A program made the position numbers and the translations under genes. From Pinus tabuliformis (taxonomy: Eukaryota; Streptophyta; Pinopsida; Pinales; Pinaceae), in assembly GCA_031772625.1 (NCBI GenBank), contig CM062814.1:367297781-367361780 (forward strand): DNA of 64,000 nt, read 5' to 3'. Below the pieces are notes generated by a model. That model was not told the DNA's origin. It saw only the letters and a list, made by a program, of their open reading frames with translations, and made no database searches. Of the stretch, positions 25,561 to 37,345 are shown one piece after another. Positions within the stretch are counted from its first letter, which is position 1. Each line of letters opens with the position of its first letter.

Positions 25561-27350
25561 ATTGACCACTCGACCAGATCAGAGATTTAATTCATTACAT
25601 TCCATAATCGCAATACTATATGCAGGGAGGTTGAGTGTCTCAATGTGTTGAGCCCCTCTATTATTTGGATTTGGATTGGGTTGGACAGGAAATTGGCGAC
25701 AAAGAGGAGGATTACTAGTGGGTGCATTAGCAGGGAGTTGTAGTTGCTCCTGTGGCATAGGTTGGGAGAATTGTCTTGAAGGATGAGGAGGAGCTCCACG
25801 CCAATTCTGGGACCATGAAGAATTTGGACCAGATTGAGGATACTAGGGTTTCTATGGCATTGGATATTGGTAAGACTGCAACCAAGAAGGTTAGAAAGGT
25901 ATATAATGCTGACCAAAATTCATATTATTAAATTACTGAGAGGGGTCTTCACGCATACCTTGATTCATATTCGACGGTTGTGGTTGCCACGGTTTCCTTG
26001 ATCCCATAAAATAAAGTTGTTCTGCTTCTTCATTTGTCCCTTGAAAGACTGCCTTCAACCTAGGAAGAGACGGGAAAATTCTCGTGGAATGACTATGTTA
26101 ACATATCGCACAAGTCTCCACAAAATTTAATGGACATTCCTTCAATGGGTGGTTCATCTTGCATTGAGAGAAAAAAATAGATATGGCCTTCTCTACTTCC
26201 ATCTACTTTTGCTTCGCCTGCAACACATCTAGTTGTGATGATAATGTGCTCAGGATATCGGTTCTCGGGTTGTCCAATAGATTCCTAGTTTCAAGCTTTA
26301 TAACTCCACCACTAAATTTTTTGAGAGTTCGGATCCCCTCCCTCTGTCTCACAGCCCCTTGTGAACACTTGATGCATAATTTATAGATGGTATCAAACTC
26401 CTCCTTTGATATATCCCCTTTCCCTACTATGTTCAAATGCTCTAGAGATTCCTCCCTCATGGCCTTGAGAAAAATTATCTTCAAGATATTATTATCCAAG
26501 TCACTGTGGCTGGATCTCTGCAAACTATATTGAAAACGTTCCACAAAATCTTTCCTATTCTCATCCTCTTTTTGCATAATCTTAAAAATTTCTTCCTTTA
26601 CATCCTGGGATTTGCAGTAGTCTTGATATTTCTCAAGGAAAATTGTTTTCATATGATCCCATGTAGCAATAGAATTTCCTCCCAAACGCATAAGCCATCT
26701 TAAAGTTGTGCCTTTCAAAGTAGCAAGAATTGTCTTCAATTTCTGAGCATGAGAAATGTAATCATACCCCTGACAAACAATGTCAAACTAAAAAAGAAAT
26801 GTGTACTGATCCTTAGAAGTAAGACCATGGAAATTGGGTATTGTTGTCAAAGGAATAGGCTTCATAGGTGCAACACCTCTGATATATTTGATTGGAAATT
26901 CAATTGAAGAAGATGTAGGAGCCATGAATATTTGTCAATACTCAATTGGAATTTCAACAGGTTTTGGCTTTGGAGGTTCTATAACAGGTGATGGAAGTTT
27001 TTTAACAACACTCCTTTGATCAAACGGTGCCAAGAATTCCTCAAATCATCTTCCTTTGAACTTACAATATGCAGTTCCTCAGATCCTCTGCTTGCTACTC
27101 CTTCTTCCCCTAATTTCACTTATGCTATTGGAGGAGGTTCTAGTTGTGAAAGTGAATGCCCTCCAGATCTCGTATGAGATGTTACCTTAGCAGAAGCTCG
27201 TGACAATGCTCCAGACTGAGCTCTTGAGATGATCTCTTGGATGTAAGTTTTTTTGCCCAAATCAACCCCTTTTCTTTTTAGGGGCCTCCCTCTACCCCTT
27301 TTATTGGTGTCTCTGTTCATACAATTAGGAAATAAAAGGGAAACATTCAA
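25560..27350 (-). pseudogene. Athila-like element, gag
   Basis: The N-terminal stretch (27350-27120) has KRGRGRPLKRKG, an AT-hook-like basic motif. The gag domain proper (26739-26203) reads TLRWLMRLGGNSIATWDHMK and KDFVERFQYSLQRS, the gag pattern of plant Ty3/gypsy elements. A Cys/His-rich part near 26160-26100 (QCKMNHPLKECP ... CAIC) stands where the nucleocapsid zinc knuckle belongs. A Pro/Gln-rich region follows at 25900-25600 before the protease. The 26739-26203 part is open for 178 codons; the rest has stops. Confidence 0.85.
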
Positions 27351-27751
27351 ACAAATTAAAAGCTCAAGACCTGAAGCAGGATAAGAACTTCCTTCCCTAG
27401 GATGAGAGAGTGACCCCTAAAGAAAACAAAAGAAAGTAAATAATAAAATCCCAGAAATCAAGCTTAGGACCTAAATATAGTGTGAAAAATAAAACTTCCC
27501 TTCCCACGATGAGAGAACAATACTTATGAAAGAATAAACAAGGCAATCTAAAGCTCTAGACCTAGATCAAGGTGATAAAAAATTCCTTCTCGAGGACAAA
27601 AGAATAATCCTACAAAAAAAAGAAAAGCAAGAAACCAAACAACCAAATGATCCAATTCTTAGGACATCGCGCAAGGTGTAAGCTTCCTTCCCTGGGACGA
27701 GAGATTAGTCCTACGGTCAATGCTGGTTGTAATTTCGTGCCTCTAATAGCC

Positions 27752-27769
27752 TCCCCGACAACGGCGCCA
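27752..27769 (-). other. Primer-binding site, tRNA-Asp type
   Basis: Three bases inside the 5' LTR, the element's strand reads TGGCGCCGTTGTCGGGGA. This is the PBS known from Athila/Tat elements and complementary to the 3' end of tRNA-Asp. It fixes the element's orientation. Confidence 0.92.
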
Positions 27770-27772
27770 AAA

Positions 27773-28691
27773 TGTTGGTGTCCAAGTATGAATCATGCAA
27801 TTCACCCAATCCACATTTAATTGTCAACCTGGGGTTCTACCTGTTGTTTGAAGGCTATCGTGCACTATATGTGTAGGCCACAGTTTCCATACCCAGTATC
27901 GAACATTAACTATAAATTCATCAATGTGTAACAACAAGCAATATTGTAACAACAATAAGAGTAACAACAAGTAATAAACATAACATCAATAAGAGTAACA
28001 ACAATAAGGAATCAAAACAACACATTGATGAACATTCACAACAATAATAAACTCACAAAACTAAACCTAACACACATCTAATCCAGTAACACCTGGTTAG
28101 AAGAGTGGGTCGAACTCCCGGATTAGGGCTATGGTGAGATCAATGAATCACGATATGCTCAGAAGATCAACTTCTCATTAATAAAAGAAATATTACAAGT
28201 ATGTTGTTACAGACTCAAAGAGTATTTCTCTTGTAACCATAACATCTCTTGACAATGATAGCTTTCACAACCCGCAACTCTTCTTGATACAATTTGTAAA
28301 TAATACAGCCCTTAGAATTACGACATTGTCTACCCTTAATTACATGGTGGTTTTTGGAATGAAACAGAATGTTAAAAGATAACAATGTGTCAATCGAAAT
28401 ATTGATTCACCATTGCATCCAATATTCAAGGATAGCGCTGCTAGCTTTGGTAGCGTTGTTCAGTGAATCGCGATCCCGGTCATTCTCCCTTTGAATCTAC
28501 AAAAATAACTAAATTAGCAAGCCACTTAGGTAATAATCCCCTACACCTATGCTTCATTGACCAATAATCCATAAAGACATGACGAGAGGTATACCTGTGC
28601 ATTTTAAGATATCTATTAACCACTATTGGCTTGAAATGGATAAAAATAACATTGTAAAAGGGTGAGTAAAAGTATGCAAATTTAGCCACCA
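27773..28691 (-). repeat. Athila-like element, 5' LTR (right)
   Basis: About 919 bases aligned to the left LTR. The right end is CCACCA followed by ATGAC, so the last three bases of the expected terminus are missing. Differences from the left LTR are scattered, so the insertion is not recent. Confidence 0.9.
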
Positions 28692-29490
28692 ATGACAATG
28701 ACAATGAATGTAGAAATTGAAACTCTTAGGTTTCAATCAATTCAACATCATGAAGTGAAAAATAGTCTCTAGATTTTTAAGGCCCAAGAAATACACATGA
28801 GCCAAATATTGAGGAAAGTGCAGACTAAGTTTTATAAAGAAATGGACAAAATTTGCAAGTTTTTTCTACAAAATTTGGACCTTCAAGACATAATAGAATC
28901 TTTGGTGGAGGAAGGAAAGTACATCAAAGAAAATTCACATCAATTCTTGAATGGGAAACATAGCTCGAGCCTCACAACATCTCAAAATTATCCAAAACGG
29001 ATAAAATACTAATTTTTACTTCTTTGAATCAACGATGGTTTGAGGCTAAAGAAATCAAAGATTGCATCAAAAGGGCCACTAAACATTTTCTGTCAGTATG
29101 GAAGAAGGGGACAAATTTTAAAGAGGAATTTGATTTGTCAAGATCCAAACTATTGAAAGATGCAAAATCTGGTTCAATGAAACATAATCTCAAAGACAAT
29201 GCCACAGATAACCAGAGAGTCATAGACATCTTCAAAACCTAGAATCAAAAAAACTTTCAGAGACTTTTGAATTTTCCCTTTAGGAAAATCAATTTGATTT
29301 CCAACTTTAGAATCAAGTAAAGAAAAAGAGTTGTGCAAAATTTCATATCTATGTGCGAAGTGAATATCACTCATTTTCATCCTATCCACTTCTTAGCAAT
29401 TTCTCAACTGTACTCAGATTGGGCTAACTACATCAAGGCAAACACACCACATTTACCTAGCATGGACAAACTTTCCTTTTATTCAATGTT
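28692..29490 (+). pseudogene. Unrecognised element protein, copy A, 3' part
   Basis: Continuation of the protein cut at 16342: before the insertion the frame reads HEKKIRILKE and NILKMT, and after it MTMTMNVEIETLRFQSIQHH, in the same phase and with the same coiled-coil character. Next come QILRKVQTKFYKEMDKIC and EAKEIKDCIKRATKHFLSVW. The last part, ISMCEVNITHFHPIHF and SQLYSDWANYIKANTPH, matches ISMCEVNIVHFYPIHFSTIS and QVNTDWVCFIQTN of copy B (59350-59450). Several stops are present. Confidence 0.65.
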
Positions 29491-29719
29491 ATTTATATGA
29501 CCTCTTACATTGGAGTAAGGGTCTGCATGTTGAAGATGTGCAAGAATTTTATTTTCCTAAGTATTTTTTCAATTGAAAGCTTTTTGAAAACGGACACTAC
29601 TTGAATGCATTTTGTTCCTGTGAACACTTTCACTTCTTGATGGATATAATTGTTCTTGAGTTCTTAAGTTTACTCATGTTTACCTATGGCACAATATTGG
29701 CATATTGTGCTTGACAATT

Positions 29720-30109
29720 TTTTGGATATGGTACACCTTGAATTCTTGCTGAAAGAAATTTGTTATTTTTGCATGTGATTGCATATCTATTTGAAAGTGA
29801 AGCCTGGTATTGAAAATATACTTCACTAAACTTCAATATAGTTTATTTTGAATCTCTATATTTGAAGGTTTACACACACACATATATATATTTTCCGAAC
29901 ATCACTTATATTTTTGGCATATGGTACACCTTATTTCCTTATTGAAAGAAATTTTCTATTTTTGCGTGTGATTCCATATCTATTTGAAAGTCAAGTCTCG
30001 TATTCAAACTATAACGCTCTAAAATGCTATCGTTTTCAATGTAGTTTATTTTAATGCTATGTATTTCAAGGTTTACATATATATATTTTTAAAATATCAC
30101 TTGTATTTA
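29720..30109. repeat. Tandem duplication, about 203 bp
   Basis: GGTACACCTT at 29730 recurs at 29933. The following text (GAAAGAAATTT, TGTGATTGCATATC / TGTGATTCCATATC, TATCTATTTGAAAGT) keeps step. The copies differ by scattered changes. A short CA/TA run sits near 29872-29892. Confidence 0.8.
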
Positions 30110-31123
30110 CCAAGCAATTTTTAAAGTCAAAGGTTTTTTCAAAAACAAAATTCCTAGTTAAATGTGTATCTATATTTTAAATAGATGTATACGCTGCTCA
30201 ATTCTTAACTTTATTCATGTCTATTTATAAATTAATATTTCCACACCTCTGAAGATATGGCACACTATTTTTTTCCTTTGTCAAAGCAAATGTGGTTGGG
30301 GTTTCTTCTTTATATTTGCATATCTCTTTTCCACTTCAGTGAGGTATTGTAACTATACTGCACCAAATTGTTCATATTTTCAAGATAATTTCTTTTCAGG
30401 TTTCTTATTAGTGCCATTGCATACAAACATATTTATGCAACAAGATTTTTATTTCCAATAAAAAAATTTAAAAGAAGGCTTTTTGCAACAAAGAACTAGG
30501 AGTTGAATTTGTTTTGACCTATGAGATTGACTTCCTGTCATCACTCTAATTTCTTAATGCATGTATCTGTTACACTAAATATTAAGATATTCTTTTAAAC
30601 ACAAGTATGTTACACTTATTTTTCTTCCCTGTCAAAAAAAATAAAATCTTAACATCTTGCTACAGTGCAAATAATCACTGTCATTTTGAACGTAAAACCT
30701 TTTCATGGGATTTCTGGTGGGAAATCCTATCAAGTCCATGGGTATCTTGAAGGTATATCACATGCGCTGGACTGCGTTAAAGATCTTCTTGAAGCATGCA
30801 CGACTTTTATATTATTATTCTAGTTTGAATTTATTTTTGTACCAAAATAATATTACCACTAGGTACCACGTTGATGGTATGATTTCGGCACACCATCCAA
30901 TCCAATCCTGCCTAATGTTTTATTTCCATCTGGGTCAGATTCCGTTTACGTGTAGTGTATTAATGAATTGTTTATGTCCATTTAACAGTCTGCAATAACA
31001 TGTGCTTTATATCATATGTTCGATGTAAAATGGCAGTATGTTTTATGGATTTTCTAAGGTATAAAATAAATCATTTTTAATTATTTTAATCATATTGAAT
31101 TACACAACCCATAAAGTTTTATC
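30110..31123. other. AT-rich spacer, no gene seen
   Basis: No supported gene or RNA. The 30705-30998 open stretch is low in coding character and has no recognisable motif. Similarity to the PPR duplication starts at 31124. Confidence 0.5.
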
Positions 31124-33280
31124 GAACTAGTTTAACAAGGTGGAGGAATTGCCCGGTTTCTGTCACCACCTGGAAAAATGTCCGGCTTCGGCCACCGGCA
31201 ATTCCTCCGCCGTCAGCCACCTTTTGTGAGCTCCGCCACCCTCCGCCACCGTTCCACCCACCACCATGGAACATTAATTTTCCTAACAGAATTCTGAGCG
31301 CGGGTATGGCAATTCGAATTTGCCCCAAACCAATTCCCATTTCGCTCATTTGCATTCGAATTTTCTCAGAGAAGAAAACTTGCTCAACCATCCTCAAGGC
31401 CAGGCGTTCATTTTGGGCTACATGAGTACAGGCTTCTAGAGTGAGTTTCTAATAGTACATAATACTACAAAGCATATCATATTCAACTTTTGTAAGGGAA
31501 ATATGTGCCATCATTGATCACCTCACAACATTTGAAGGATGCAAATCTATGTTTGTACATGAAGTGAAGCTAAACTATTAGCCAATGGCATGGCAAGGAA
31601 TTTCATACCATTATTGGCACAAGGATGGAGATATTACAAAAATCACAGAGTTTGCTATAGCCGTAATATCCTGCATTGTCTCCATTATCAGAGTAACTTG
31701 TTATTTACGACTGTTGCTTTTACTCTGGGCAATGAAGTCACGCCATCGTCAATGCCAACTCAAAATGCCAATGAAAGATCACTCGGCAAAAATGGATTCT
31801 GTGAAGCGAGCAGAGATATTAAAACATTCTGTGAGCAAGGAAAATTGAACGAGGCAATGGGTTTTTTACATGTTATGGATCAACAGGGAATTAAGCTAGA
31901 CCTTGCTGTTTATAATTCTCTATTACAGACATGTATTGACATGAAAGCAGTAGCAGAGGGAAGGCTAATTCATGAATATTTGATCAGAGATGGGTTTAAA
32001 CCAGATACAAATTCGAAAACCAAACTTATTATCTTGTATGCTAAATTTGGTAGTCTTGTTTATGCACGCCAAGTGTTTGACGAAATGTTTGAAAGAAACG
32101 TGGTCACATGGACTGCCATGATTGCAGGATATGCTCAACATGGGTATGTTGAAGAAGCCTTATTGTTGTTTTCCAATATGCTAAGGGTTGGAATTGAGGC
32201 TAATAAGTATACTTTGCAAGTTTTCTGTGGGCTTGCGCACAATCATGGGCTCTGGAACAGGGAAAACATATACACAATAGAATCCTTAAGACAATATTTC
32301 GGTCGTATTTATTTATGGAAAGTGCTCTTGTTGATATGCACTTGAAATGCAAAAGTATAGAGGATGCACACCGAGTGTTTAACAAAACTTTTCAATGAGA
32401 TGTGGTTTCATGGAATGCAATGGTTGCAGGTTATGTTGTGCAAGGGGATGCTGAGAAAGCCTGGAGACTCTTCTGTCTAATGCAGTAGGTAGGAATGAAG
32501 CCTGATCAATTTACTTTCGGCAGCATACTACGAGCGTGTAGCAGCTTAGTAGCCTTGGAAAAGGGTAGCCAGGTTCATGCTTGCATTATCAGGATGGGTT
32601 TTCAATCATATTCTGTTGTGGGAGGGGCACTTGTTGATATGTATTCCAAGTCTAGCAACATGGACAATGCACGTGTTATATTTGAATTGATGTCCCCAAA
32701 ATATGGGTTGATGACAGAGCCTCTTTAGTCGCCTTGCAATGATCGGTCACGCATTCGAACTTGTCTAACTACTGAATTAGCTTTAGAATGTGAGGAACAT
32801 CTTCTTAATTCATAAGAGAGTAGAGAGCTTTGAACAAACAAAATCCAGTTTCAGTGGTGGGAAGGTGAGAAGAGTGGAAAAATGAACCTGCCTGTCTGTC
32901 GCCTGGTGATGTCTGCCTTGGTTTGCTACTTATCTGTCTCCTGGGTGGTGAGGTGCAGAGCACAGGGTAGAGTTTTCCCTCAGAGTGAGCTGGTGAGCTG
33001 GTGAGTCAAATTGGCTAGGGGATTTGTAGAGCCTGCAGGGAAAATTTGAATGCAAATGAGCGAAATGGAGATTAGTTTGGGGAAAATTCGAACTGCCATA
33101 CCCGCACTCAAAATTCTATTAGATGAATTAATGTTCCATGGTGGTTGATGGAACAGTGGCGAAGGATGGCAGAGCTCGCGAAAGGTGGCTGAGGGTGGAG
33201 GAATTTCCAGTGGCCGGAGCTAGACATTTTTCCGGGCGGTGATGGAAACTGGCAATTGCTCAGCCTTGTTAGACTACTCC
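31124..33280 (+). repeat. PPR cassette bounded by inverted repeats
   Basis: 31124 to about 31400 and about 33020-33280 are inverted copies of one another, with outer ends AGTTTAACAAGG and CCTTGTTAGACTACTCC. Both carry the words GGCAATTCGAATTTGCCCCA-like and GAACATTAATT. Between them lies a shortened PPR gene. A third copy of the same block lies at 41264-41540, upstream of the second PPR copy, and ends at the same GACTACTCC word. No target duplication was found. It may be a gene captured between transposon ends, or a promoter block that was inverted and copied. Confidence 0.6.
31590..32728 (+). pseudogene. PPR protein pseudogene, copy 1 (internally deleted)
   Basis: PPR proteins bind organelle RNA; those with DYW ends take part in C-to-U editing. 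From ATG 31590 an open frame of 251 codons begins MARNFIPLLAQGWRYYKNHR, an N-terminus that could be an organelle presequence. PPR repeats follow: LAVYNSLLQTCIDMKAVAEG, KTKLIILYAKFGSLVYARQVF, NVVTWTAMIAGYAQHGYVEE. A frame change near 32215 and stops follow; repeats continue to FELMSPK near 32700. There about 1 kb present in copy 2 is missing, and similarity resumes near 32765 with the 3' end. It is very similar to 38700-41046 on the other strand. It is not functional. Confidence 0.88.
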
Positions 33281-34600
33281 ATCAAGCTGATTTTGCCTTC
33301 ATGGAATATTATATGATAGCATAGTAGATTGTTATGTTATTTTGAACATGCCCTCTTCATGATTTGTTGATGTTCACTGAACGATGTTCTATCCTTTTAT
33401 GCTTGTGATAAAGTGTTAATTGTCCTATTGCCCAAAACAACGTCGGTTGTTATCTTTTAGTTGTGTGCTGGTGTATATATGCGTGTTGATGTTCCTGGTC
33501 ACATATAGTTTATGCTCTGTTAGGATAATGATGGTGTTGATTAGTTTTCAAAATTTTAACATGGATGCTGTTTTTTTTCAGGTTGTTCTACAGTTCTGCT
33601 TCCAACCAAGATTTTCCATGCATTGAACCTCAATGTGGAAGACATAAATTCTTAGTCAAACACACAATGTGGTCTTTTTCCAAGCATGCAATTCTCATCC
33701 AAGCACACAATGTGGCATTTTGCCAAGCACGCAATGTTTATCTATAAAATTATTTTTTGTTGTAAAATGCATCATGGAAGTGATGGTCATGGTTGAAGAC
33801 TTGTATTTTATCTAGTCCATGGTTTTCCAACTTCCAGTTATACAGCAAGTGATAAAGCTGTTATAGATTAATTTACCTTTTGTATAAACATCATTACATG
33901 AAATGATGCTCTGGAAGCATGAGGGAAGTATTATTCAACACTGTCGCAGTTTCCACAGTCTTGAGGAAACAGTTCTAACATTTTGTAATAAATTGAATAT
34001 AATGAAATCCATTGCAGTGAATTTCTCGCTAGCAATCTATTATATTCCAAAATTTTGATGTTCAGCTCCACTCCGTTTTGGTATCTTCCTTTTTATGTCA
34101 ATAAAGCAGATCCGTTGCAATCATTGTACTTATCATTCCAATGGTAACCCCTTTAAATTATTAGTTAACCAATTTAACCTACTAAGGAAGATCCTTGCAA
34201 GTGTTCACTCTATTCCACCTATGTTCCTCGAACATGCCAATGAAAACATTGATTCACTCTTTGAAATCTGCTCCCCTCACCATATTTCCACTGTTGATCA
34301 AATGGCTCTGTGATGCATATAGTAATGATAGTATTCCTATAGCCACCTGCCCCTGATATTTGAAATGGCTTAGGCATTTTATAAGAACTACAAAATCCCA
34401 TGTTACATTACACTTTATAAATGTTCCAAGAACTTTTGTCCTTGCTCATTTCCCTTAACAGAATTTATAAAATTTGACAACATTTAAAAATATCGATGGG
34501 GTTCAATTATTTGAAACAGAGTTTTAGGTTCTAGAATTCCATAGAAGGTATATTTAATGAGATTGTTTCATCATTTTTTTATATTCTGCCATAAGAGAGC
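33281..34600. other. Spacer, no gene seen
   Basis: No supported coding region. A short repeated phrase around CAAGCACACAATGTGG recurs three or four times at 33650-33740. The remaining sequence is AT-rich and unassigned. Confidence 0.5.
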
Positions 34601-35459
34601 CCCTTTTTTAGCATATCCACTGGCCACTACACATTTCTGCTATTAAAAGGATTCAGGCTCATCTTTGGAGGATTACTAATGCTTAGTAAAAATGATCTCA
34701 GCATAAGCTCATTTGGTACGAGAAGGAAGCTCATTTGTTGTCATTCTTGCTATTGTCTTTGCTTTAAGGTTCTCGTTATCAATCCTAAATCAACTTTTTG
34801 TTTTCTTCTATTGTTCATGGGAATATCTGGAATTCTATTATATTCATTCTGTTTTAGATTGGGAAAACAATTGCATCAAATTATATTTCTTTTCAAAGGA
34901 AGGAAAGATGGGTATATGGAGTAGACATAAAATGTTCATGCTATATTTACTGTGACTTTCACATATACCAATCAAACTACCCCATGATTCTAGTTCTACA
35001 CAGCTTGAACTTGGTAAGCAGGCATTGCCGTAAGATTTCAATAATTTCTTTTATTGGAGAATTGTTGCAGAGAAGATAACCCCTTTTTTAACATATCCAC
35101 TGGCCACTACACATTTCTTCCATTAAAAGGATTCAGGCTCATCTTTTGAGGATTACTAATGCTCAGTAAAAATGATCTCAGCATAACCTCATTTGGTATG
35201 AGAAGGAAGCTCATTTGTTTTCATTCTTGCTATTGTCTTTGCTTTATGGTTCTTGTTATCAATCCTAAATCAACATTTTGTTTTCTTCTATTGTTCATGC
35301 GAATATCTGGAATTCTATTACATTTAGTTTGTTTTAGATTGAGAAAACAATTGCATCAAATTATGTTTCTTTTTAAAGGCAGGAAAGATGGGTATATGGA
35401 GTAGACATAAAATGTTCATGCTATATTTACTGTGACTTTCACATATACCAATCAAACTA
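34601..35459. repeat. 480-bp-period direct duplication
   Basis: 34601-34979 and 35081-35459 are nearly identical, with an exact offset of 480 bases. Both begin CCCCTTTTTTA.CATATCCAC and end ATATACCAATCAAACTA. The 101 bases between them (34980-35080) are single-copy. Only a small number of substitutions separate the copies, so this is among the youngest duplications in the window. The short open frames in each copy look incidental. Confidence 0.93.
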
Positions 35460-36199
35460 TTTGGCAATTTCCATAACTATATGTGTGAATGTCGGGGCTT
35501 TGTTTATCATAGTGCTGCCTTTGACTTATCTCCTGTAAGAAGTTAACTGCAGTTAATTGCATCGGTGGATCATAAGAGCTTGTTTACATGCTCCGTGTAC
35601 ATGAAGTCCCTGAGGGTATATTGCTATCCACCGCTCATGTACTCCTTGCATCATGATTGATGTTGAAAAACAATAAATCCTGTGTGGTGAGCTTTTGATG
35701 GCAAGTAACTTCAATCATTTTACTGTTACAGCTGGGAACACCTATGGCATAAATTAGAGTTGAAGTGATTGCATAGAGTAGTATGAAATAGGTATTTGGG
35801 CTTGAATTTGATTAGGACAATTATTGTGCAGCACACCTGTATAATGACTAGGAGATTGAGGGTGTGATTAAAGGGGGGAACTATGGAAGGAGTTTTGTGG
35901 CCATGTCTAGTATGCATATCAATTATGTGAGGATGCTCTGCAATTCAGCAATTTGCATAGTTTTACATTTCATTATTGATAGAAGAGAGCAACTAGTGGT
36001 AGACACCCAGTATTCAAGGATCATCCCACATGTCAAATGACTGGCAAGTGATATATGACAAACAAAGATGGTAAAGGTTGGTATTTGTTGGGGTTGATGA
36101 CAATTCAACTTGGCATTATATTTTAAAATCCAATTTTGAATGGATTGATGGATTGATGGATGAAGATATTAATTAAATTCATTAGTTAGTGGGTTTGGT
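35460..36199. other. Spacer, no gene seen
   Basis: No supported gene, RNA or repeat boundary. Confidence 0.5.
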
Positions 36200-36750
36200 T
36201 TAGATATTGTTAGTGTTCCATGGGGATGTGCCCCCTAGTGTGTTTCCCATACTTCAGGGGCTATATGTCCCACTTTTGGGGAAGCTTAGGGAAATGATTC
36301 CTGAGTGTGGGGGATGCTTTTTCCCAGCTACACCCCCCCATCCACAGAAAAAAGATAAGGGGAAACACATGGGAAATGATTCCTGACCTGATAAGACATA
36401 ACAAAGATAGGGGATTGAGTTTTGAGGATTTTGTGACCTTGGTAATTAATGGTAATGTTAATTATTTCAAGATGTTTGAGAGGTGCCAATCTCATTGGAC
36501 TTCACATGGAGAAAGTAAAATTTCGTATCCCATTCATATTTCAGTGGACTTAACAATTTTCCAGATTTTGGATTATAGCATTTCCACTCGATTGTACATT
36601 GATGAATTTTCATGGGTTGAATTGTTGTTGTTGAGATTTTATCATATGGGGATCCCTATGTTAGGGGCCCCGATGCCCCCCTGTCCCCCATGAATTTCCC
36701 TAAAATTTGGGGTTTCCCACATGTCCCCCATGTGTGTTTCTCCACTCACA
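36200..36750 (+). other. Block rich in C and G runs with an open frame
   Basis: Unlike its AT-rich surroundings this stretch starts and ends with runs such as GTGCCCCCTAG, CACCCCCCCATCC, GCCCCCCTGTCCCCCATG. An open frame of 128 codons (36307-36693) lies inside, with KDRGLSFEDFVTLVINGN and YIDEFSWVELLLLRFYHMG. I do not recognise it and nothing similar is seen elsewhere in the window. It could be a small unknown mobile element or a gene fragment. Confidence 0.3.
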
Positions 36751-36879
36751 CACTCTGTTGCCCTGGAAACTTGGTGGAACATAGGATATTGTGCATACTA
36801 TGTGTTCTATTATGACCAATGGTTTTGAAACTTGTAATTTTAGTCAAGAGCAAACAATTATGTTCAATTACAATCCATG

Positions 36880-37345
36880 ATTCTGTCCCTATGCAACAAA
36901 TGGCTCCTATCTGTTGTTGATTTACCATTTAGTAACCAATTGAATTTTGATGGGAAGTTGATATGAGGTAGTGGGATTGGCAGCAGACACAAGCTGATGG
37001 AATAGAATCAATTTAGCTGATGTGTGATTCTTGCAAAAGTTGTGTGCTTTAATGATTGTTAAGGTATGCTATCAACCTGGCACTTATCTGGGTAAGACTT
37101 CCATGAATCCGTCCCTATGCAATAATGGATTGTATCCCTTGTTGATTTACCATTAACTGCCCACTTAACTTTGATGGCAAGTGGCAAGTTGATCTAAGGT
37201 AGTGGGATTGGTAATCAATGCAAGGTTAAGGAGAAGAATCAATTTTGCTTGTGTAATTTTTACAAAACGTGTTTGGTCTAGTGGTTGTCAATGTATGTTG
37301 GAAAGTGGGTAACATTCTGGGTCACTCGGTGTCAAACTTCCACTG
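36880..37345. repeat. Tandem duplication, about 225 bp
   Basis: TCCCTATGCAACAAATGG near 36887 recurs as TCCCTATGCAATAATGG near 37110. It is followed in both by TTGTTGATTTACCATT and GGTAGTGGGATTGG. Scattered changes mark it as older than the 480-bp duplication. Confidence 0.8.

Larger units (their letters stand above)
16351..28691 (-). mobile_element. Athila/Tat-like Ty3/gypsy LTR retrotransposon
   Basis: Two similar LTRs (16351-17254 and 27773-28691) start with TGTTGGTG; the left one ends CACCAACA. Reading on the minus strand the order is 5' LTR, PBS matching tRNA-Asp, gag, protease, RT, RNase H, integrase, a long extra ORF, polypurine tract, 3' LTR. This order and the PBS are those of the Athila/Tat lineage. 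It is nested in the unrecognised element of 13830-29490: ATGAC at 16343-16347 and at 28692-28696 is the likely 5-bp target duplication, though three extra bases (CAA) lie before the left LTR and the right LTR lacks its last three. Gag and protease are in one frame, RT to early integrase and the extra ORF in another; many stops make it inactive. Confidence 0.93.

Noticed and set aside
31119-31397. 92-codon minus-strand frame (MRMVEQVFF...), also seen in part at 41295-41501
   Set aside because: It lies in the PPR-flanking repeat. Its conservation is explained by copying of the DNA block; no protein motif is visible.
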